From CANKHA01 sp040877285 (GTDB taxonomy: Bacteria; Pseudomonadota; Alphaproteobacteria; Rhizobiales; Xanthobacteraceae), in assembly GCA_040877285.1 (NCBI GenBank), contig JBBDNZ010000153.1, forward strand, positions 1 through 15,369: DNA of 15,369 nucleotides, given 5' to 3'. The position numbers and the translations under genes are program-made. This document shows, piece by piece, positions 12,220 through 15,369 of the stretch (position 1 is its first letter; the number at the start of each line of letters is the position of its first letter). A model generated the notes under the pieces. That model saw only the letters and a program-made list of their open reading frames with translations. It did no database searches and had not been told where the DNA came from.

Positions 12220-13443
12220 GTGGGCGTGACACTTTCCGATATTAAGGCGGCGCGGAAGGTCATCGCCGGGCAGGTGCTGCGCACGCCCATGCTGCCGGCG
12301 CCCAAGCTTTCCGCGCTGACCGGGGCGTCGGTCTTCGTCAAATACGAGAATTTGCAGGTCACCAACTCGTTCAAGGAACGCGGCGCGCTCAACAAGCTTT
12401 CGTCGCTTTCCGCCGGCGAGCGCGCACACGGCGTCATCACCATGTCGGCCGGAAATCACGCCCAGGCGGTGGCCTATCACGCGGCTCGGCTCAATATTGC
12501 CGCCACCATCGTCATGCCGGTGACGACGCCGTATGTGAAAGTCGCCGCGACGGAATCTTACGGCGCTGAGGTGGTGCTGGAAGGAGAAGGCATCTCCGAG
12601 GCGCATGCGCGGGCGGTGGAGTTGGCTAAAGCGCGCAACCTCACCTGGGTGCATCCTTACGACGATCCGCGCGTGATCGCCGGGCAGGGGACGATTGCCC
12701 TGGAAATGCTCGATGAAGAACCCGGCCTCGATGTGCTGGTAATCCCGATCGGCGGCGGCGGACTGATCGCCGGCAACGCTATCGCTGCGCGCGGGATAAA
12801 TCCGAAGATCGACATCGTCGGGGTAGAGGCGGCGCTCTATCCGTCCATGTGGAACGCGCTACGCGGCGGGAATCGTCCGGTCGGCGGCTCGACGCTGGCG
12901 GACGGCATCGCGGTGAAAACCGCCGGCGAACTGACGCTGCCGGTGGTGCGCGAGCTGGTGTCCGATATCATGTTGGTCGACGAGGTGTATCTCGAACGGG
13001 CGGTGAATGGCTATCTCACCTTGCAGAAGACTGTAGCGGAAGGGGCGGGCGCCGCCGGTTTGGCGGCGATGTTGGCGGTGCCGGACAAATTCCGCGGCAG
13101 GAAGGTGGGCTTAATCCTTTGCGGGGGCAACATCGACCCGCGCATTCTCGCCTCCATTATCGTGCGCGAACTGGAGCGCGACCAGCGCATTGTCTCCTTT
13201 CGCCTCGCCATCCCCGACCGCCCCGGCGTGCTGGGGCTGATCGCCACCAAGCTCGGTGCGCTCGGCGCGAATATTCTCGAGGTCGATCACAAGCGACTAT
13301 TCCTCGATGTACCCGCCAAGGGCGCCAGGCTTGATGTCACTGTCGAAGCACGGGGCCGGGCGCATGCGGAGGAAATTTTTGCGGCGCTTGCCGCAGACGG
13401 CTATCAGCCGGTCCACATCGAAGCCGGCGACGCGATGGAGTAG
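12220..13443 (+). CDS. ilvA: Threonine ammonia-lyase with C-terminal ACT domain
   Basis: This PLP enzyme deaminates threonine to 2-oxobutanoate and ammonia, feeding isoleucine synthesis or threonine breakdown. The 407 residues fit the medium-length class (TIGR01127-type), shorter than E. coli IlvA (514) and longer than TdcB. The fold-type II motifs are the PLP lysine in NSFKERGALNKL (Lys52), SAGNHAQ (76-82) and the phosphate loop GGGGL (178-182). One ACT domain follows (about 324-402, FRLAIPDRPGVLGLIATKLG), which in this class probably binds an amino-acid effector. The start is GTG 12220. Serine is a usual second substrate, and a serine/threonine dehydratase or 3-hydroxyaspartate-type activity cannot be excluded, so the symbol is a family label. 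It ends 12 bp from the convergent molybdopterin-subunit gene. Confidence 0.92.
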   Translation: MGVTLSDIKAARKVIAGQVLRTPMLPAPKLSALTGASVFVKYENLQVTNSFKERGALNKLSSLSAGERAHGVITMSAGNHAQAVAYHAARLNIAATIVMPVTTPYVKVAATESYGAEVVLEGEGISEAHARAVELAKARNLTWVHPYDDPRVIAGQGTIALEMLDEEPGLDVLVIPIGGGGLIAGNAIAARGINPKIDIVGVEAALYPSMWNALRGGNRPVGGSTLADGIAVKTAGELTLPVVRELVSDIMLVDEVYLERAVNGYLTLQKTVAEGAGAAGLAAMLAVPDKFRGRKVGLILCGGNIDPRILASIIVRELERDQRIVSFRLAIPDRPGVLGLIATKLGALGANILEVDHKRLFLDVPAKGARLDVTVEARGRAHAEEIFAALAADGYQPVHIEAGDAME

Positions 13444-13455
13444 GCGCCGCGCGCT

Positions 13456-15369
13456 TTAAGATGCAGTGCGCTCCCTGATCGCGCGCCACACGCGCTCGGG
13501 CGTGAGCGGCATTTCCAGATGCCGGATGCCTAAGCCCGACAAGGCGTCCACCACCGCATTGGCCACTGCCGGCATGGCACCGACGCTGCCGGCTTCGCCC
13601 GCGCCCTTTACGCCGAGCGGATTGGTCTTGGTCGGCACCGGATTGCTCTTGACCTCGATGGCGCTCAGATCGGACGCGCGCGGCATGGCGTAGTCCATGA
13701 ACGAGCCGCTGATCAGTTGGCCGCTCTCGTCGAAATGAATGTTCTCCATGAGGATTTGGCCCGCGCCCTGGGCGACGCCGCCGGCGATCTGGCCCTTGAG
13801 GAGGAGCGGATTCATCACCGTGCCGACGTCATCGACCACGCTGTAGCGCACGATGTCGACGGTGCCGGTCTCCGGATCGACTTCGACCTCGCAGACATGG
13901 CAGCCGTTCGGATAGTTGGCGACATCGACGCGGAAGACGGCGGTGGCGACAAGGCCGGCCTCGAAATCCTTGGGCAAGGTTTTTGGTTCCGAGGCCTCTA
14001 CGGCCAGCTCCTTCATGGTCATGGTCTGGTTGGTCTTGGTGTTGGAAAAGATGCCGTCGGCGAATTTAACGTCCGCGACGTCTACCTTGAAAAGATGCGC
14101 CGCGATTTTCGCGGCCTTTTCCAGGATGCGCTCGGCGGCCATATTGAAGGCCGAGCCGCCGATGGTGGCTGAGCGCGAGCCGCCGGTGCCGGCGCCGAAA
14201 AAAACTTTGTCGGTGTCGCCCTGCACGTAATGGACCTCGTCCGGATGCAGCCCGAGCTTGTCGCAGACGAGCTGTTTGAAGATCGTTTCGTGACCCTGGC
14301 CTTGGGTCACGGACCCCGAGAACAAAGTCGCCGTGCCGCCGCGGTCGAAACGGATTTCCGCGCCTTCGACGCCGGCGCCGGCAGCGCGCTCGATGGTGTT
14401 GGAAAGTCCCAGCCCACGCAACTTGCCGCGCTTGCGCGATTCCGCGCGGCGCTTGTCGAAGCCGGCTGCGTCGGCCAGCTTCAGCGCCATATCCATGTTC
14501 TTTTCGAACTCGCCACTGTCATAGGTGAAAGTGAGCCCGGTCTTAAACGGCATGGCCTCGGGGGGAATGGTGTTGCGCCGTCGCAGTTCCGCCGGATCGA
14601 TCTTCAACTCGTCGGCAGCGGCATCGATCATCCGTTCGAGCACGTAAGCCGCTTCGGGGCGGCCGTTGCCGCGATAGGGTCGCGTCGGATTGGTGTTGGT
14701 GAAGACCGCCGTCACGTCGGCGTGGATGGCCGGCGTCTTATAGACGCCGGCAAGCGTGCCCAGGTTACCGGGGAAGGCGTCGGCGGACGATTGCAGATAG
14801 GCGCCGATATTGGCGATGGTTTTCACGCGCAATCCAAGAAACGTGCCGTTCTTGTCGAGCGCCAGCTCGGCATCGGTGACGTTGTCGCGGCCCTGCGCGT
14901 CGCTCAGAAAGGCCTCCGAGCGCGTGCTGACCCATTTTACCGGCTGCCCGAGGATTTTCGACGCCAGCAGGGTGAGCGCCACCTCCGGGAAGATCGCCGA
15001 TTTCATGCCGAAGCTGCCGCCGATATCGCCGGCGATCACGCGCACCTTGCTTTCGGGAACCCGCAGAACCTCCTCGGCCAGCTCGGAGCGATAGACGTGC
15101 GCCCGCTGCAACGTCGTGTAGGAGGTGTAGTGATCCTCGGCCGGATTGTAGTCGCCGATGCAGGCGCGCGGCTCCATCGGGGCGGCGGTGACACGATTGA
15201 TGACGAAGTGCTGCGTGACGACATGGTCGGCCTTGGCGAAAGCGGCGTCGGTCTTCTCCTTGTCGCCGACGCGGAAGACGAAGCAGATGTTGTTTTCGCA
15301 ATCGTCCCACACCCGCGGCTTGCCGGGCAGCGATGCGTCCGCCGTGCCGACGATCGCCGGCAACGGCTC
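13456..15369 (-). CDS. Xanthine dehydrogenase-family molybdopterin-binding subunit (CoxL-like), 5' end outside the window
   Basis: This is the large catalytic subunit of a molybdenum hydroxylase, cut at the right edge: 637 C-terminal residues are visible and about 150 are missing. Such subunits bind molybdopterin cytosine dinucleotide and work with FAD and 2Fe-2S subunits, usually encoded next door. Visible motifs are EPLPAIVGTADA at the edge, VIAGDIGGSFGMKSAIFPE (molybdenum-site loop), RPYRGNGRPEA (231-237 of the visible part), GAGTGGSRSATIGG, and the catalytic-glutamate motif GVKGAGEAG (Glu592 of the visible part), ending with LTPERVWRAIRE. True Mo-Cu CO dehydrogenases have AYxCSFR; here the equivalent PYRGNGR has no cysteine. 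It is therefore form-II-like, with an unknown (probably organic) substrate rather than CO. Databases often label such genes CO dehydrogenase large subunit. Confidence 0.92.
   Translation of the reverse strand, partial: EPLPAIVGTADASLPGKPRVWDDCENNICFVFRVGDKEKTDAAFAKADHVVTQHFVINRVTAAPMEPRACIGDYNPAEDHYTSYTTLQRAHVYRSELAEEVLRVPESKVRVIAGDIGGSFGMKSAIFPEVALTLLASKILGQPVKWVSTRSEAFLSDAQGRDNVTDAELALDKNGTFLGLRVKTIANIGAYLQSSADAFPGNLGTLAGVYKTPAIHADVTAVFTNTNPTRPYRGNGRPEAAYVLERMIDAAADELKIDPAELRRRNTIPPEAMPFKTGLTFTYDSGEFEKNMDMALKLADAAGFDKRRAESRKRGKLRGLGLSNTIERAAGAGVEGAEIRFDRGGTATLFSGSVTQGQGHETIFKQLVCDKLGLHPDEVHYVQGDTDKVFFGAGTGGSRSATIGGSAFNMAAERILEKAAKIAAHLFKVDVADVKFADGIFSNTKTNQTMTMKELAVEASEPKTLPKDFEAGLVATAVFRVDVANYPNGCHVCEVEVDPETGTVDIVRYSVVDDVGTVMNPLLLKGQIAGGVAQGAGQILMENIHFDESGQLISGSFMDYAMPRASDLSAIEVKSNPVPTKTNPLGVKGAGEAGSVGAMPAVANAVVDALSGLGIRHLEMPLTPERVWRAIRERTAS

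Noticed and set aside
13456..15369. Genuine aerobic CO dehydrogenase large subunit.
   Set aside because: The loop aligned to AYxCSFR is PYRGNGR, without the cysteine that binds copper.
1..15369. tRNA or rRNA genes, CRISPR arrays, insertion sequences, integrases, toxin-antitoxin or phage-defence genes.
   Set aside because: I looked for cloverleaf-like segments, regularly spaced repeats, transposase motifs and defence-gene signatures in the frames and gaps and found none. A covariance-model scan would be the decisive check for small RNAs.

Overview
The window is GC-rich, densely coded bacterial chromosome. It most likely comes from an alphaproteobacterium of the order Hyphomicrobiales (Rhizobiales), close to the Bradyrhizobium/Rhodopseudomonas/Xanthobacteraceae group. 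Three things point there: the gene order rsh-pdxJ-acpS-lepB-rnc-era-recO-parC; the alphaproteobacterial form of the Rsh C-terminus; and two palindromic repeats typical of that group, one of which yields the familiar spurious peptide MAGLVPAIH when read on the minus strand. This placement is inference from family knowledge; no search was run.

Region 1 (1-5436, plus strand) is a housekeeping cluster: the C-terminal part of a (p)ppGpp synthetase/hydrolase, pdxJ (vitamin B6), acpS (acyl-carrier-protein activation), lepB (signal peptidase I), rnc (RNase III), era (ribosome-assembly GTPase) and recO (recombination mediator). pdxJ/acpS and lepB/rnc overlap by ATGA, and rnc/era abut. One palindromic repeat lies inside the translated start of era and another between era and recO.

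Region 2 (5437-8237) holds a small minus-strand gene for a secreted, tyrosine-rich repeat protein, then parC (topoisomerase IV subunit A) on the plus strand. A 155-bp divergent spacer separates them.

Region 3 (8234-12112, minus strand) reads, in transcription order: RDD-family membrane protein, bpt (N-degron leucyltransferase), a Tat-exported two-domain multicopper oxidase, and a ZIP-family metal transporter with an added N-terminal periplasmic domain. Oxidase and transporter overlap by ATGA. A strong Fur-box-like sequence lies just upstream of the oxidase start, at the edge of a promoter with a perfect TTGACA. Together these suggest an iron-responsive metal oxidase plus permease unit, a bacterial analogue in concept of yeast Fet3/Ftr1. 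This is the most interesting part of the window.

Region 4 (12113-15369) holds a threonine ammonia-lyase with a C-terminal ACT domain (plus strand) and, convergent with it, the C-terminal ~637 residues of a xanthine-dehydrogenase/CO-dehydrogenase-like molybdopterin subunit that runs off the window edge (minus strand).

I saw no rRNA, tRNA, CRISPR array, insertion sequence or integrase. No stretch over 300 bases lacks a gene; the longest gaps are about 150 bases (1882-2032, 5830-5984, 10576-10721).
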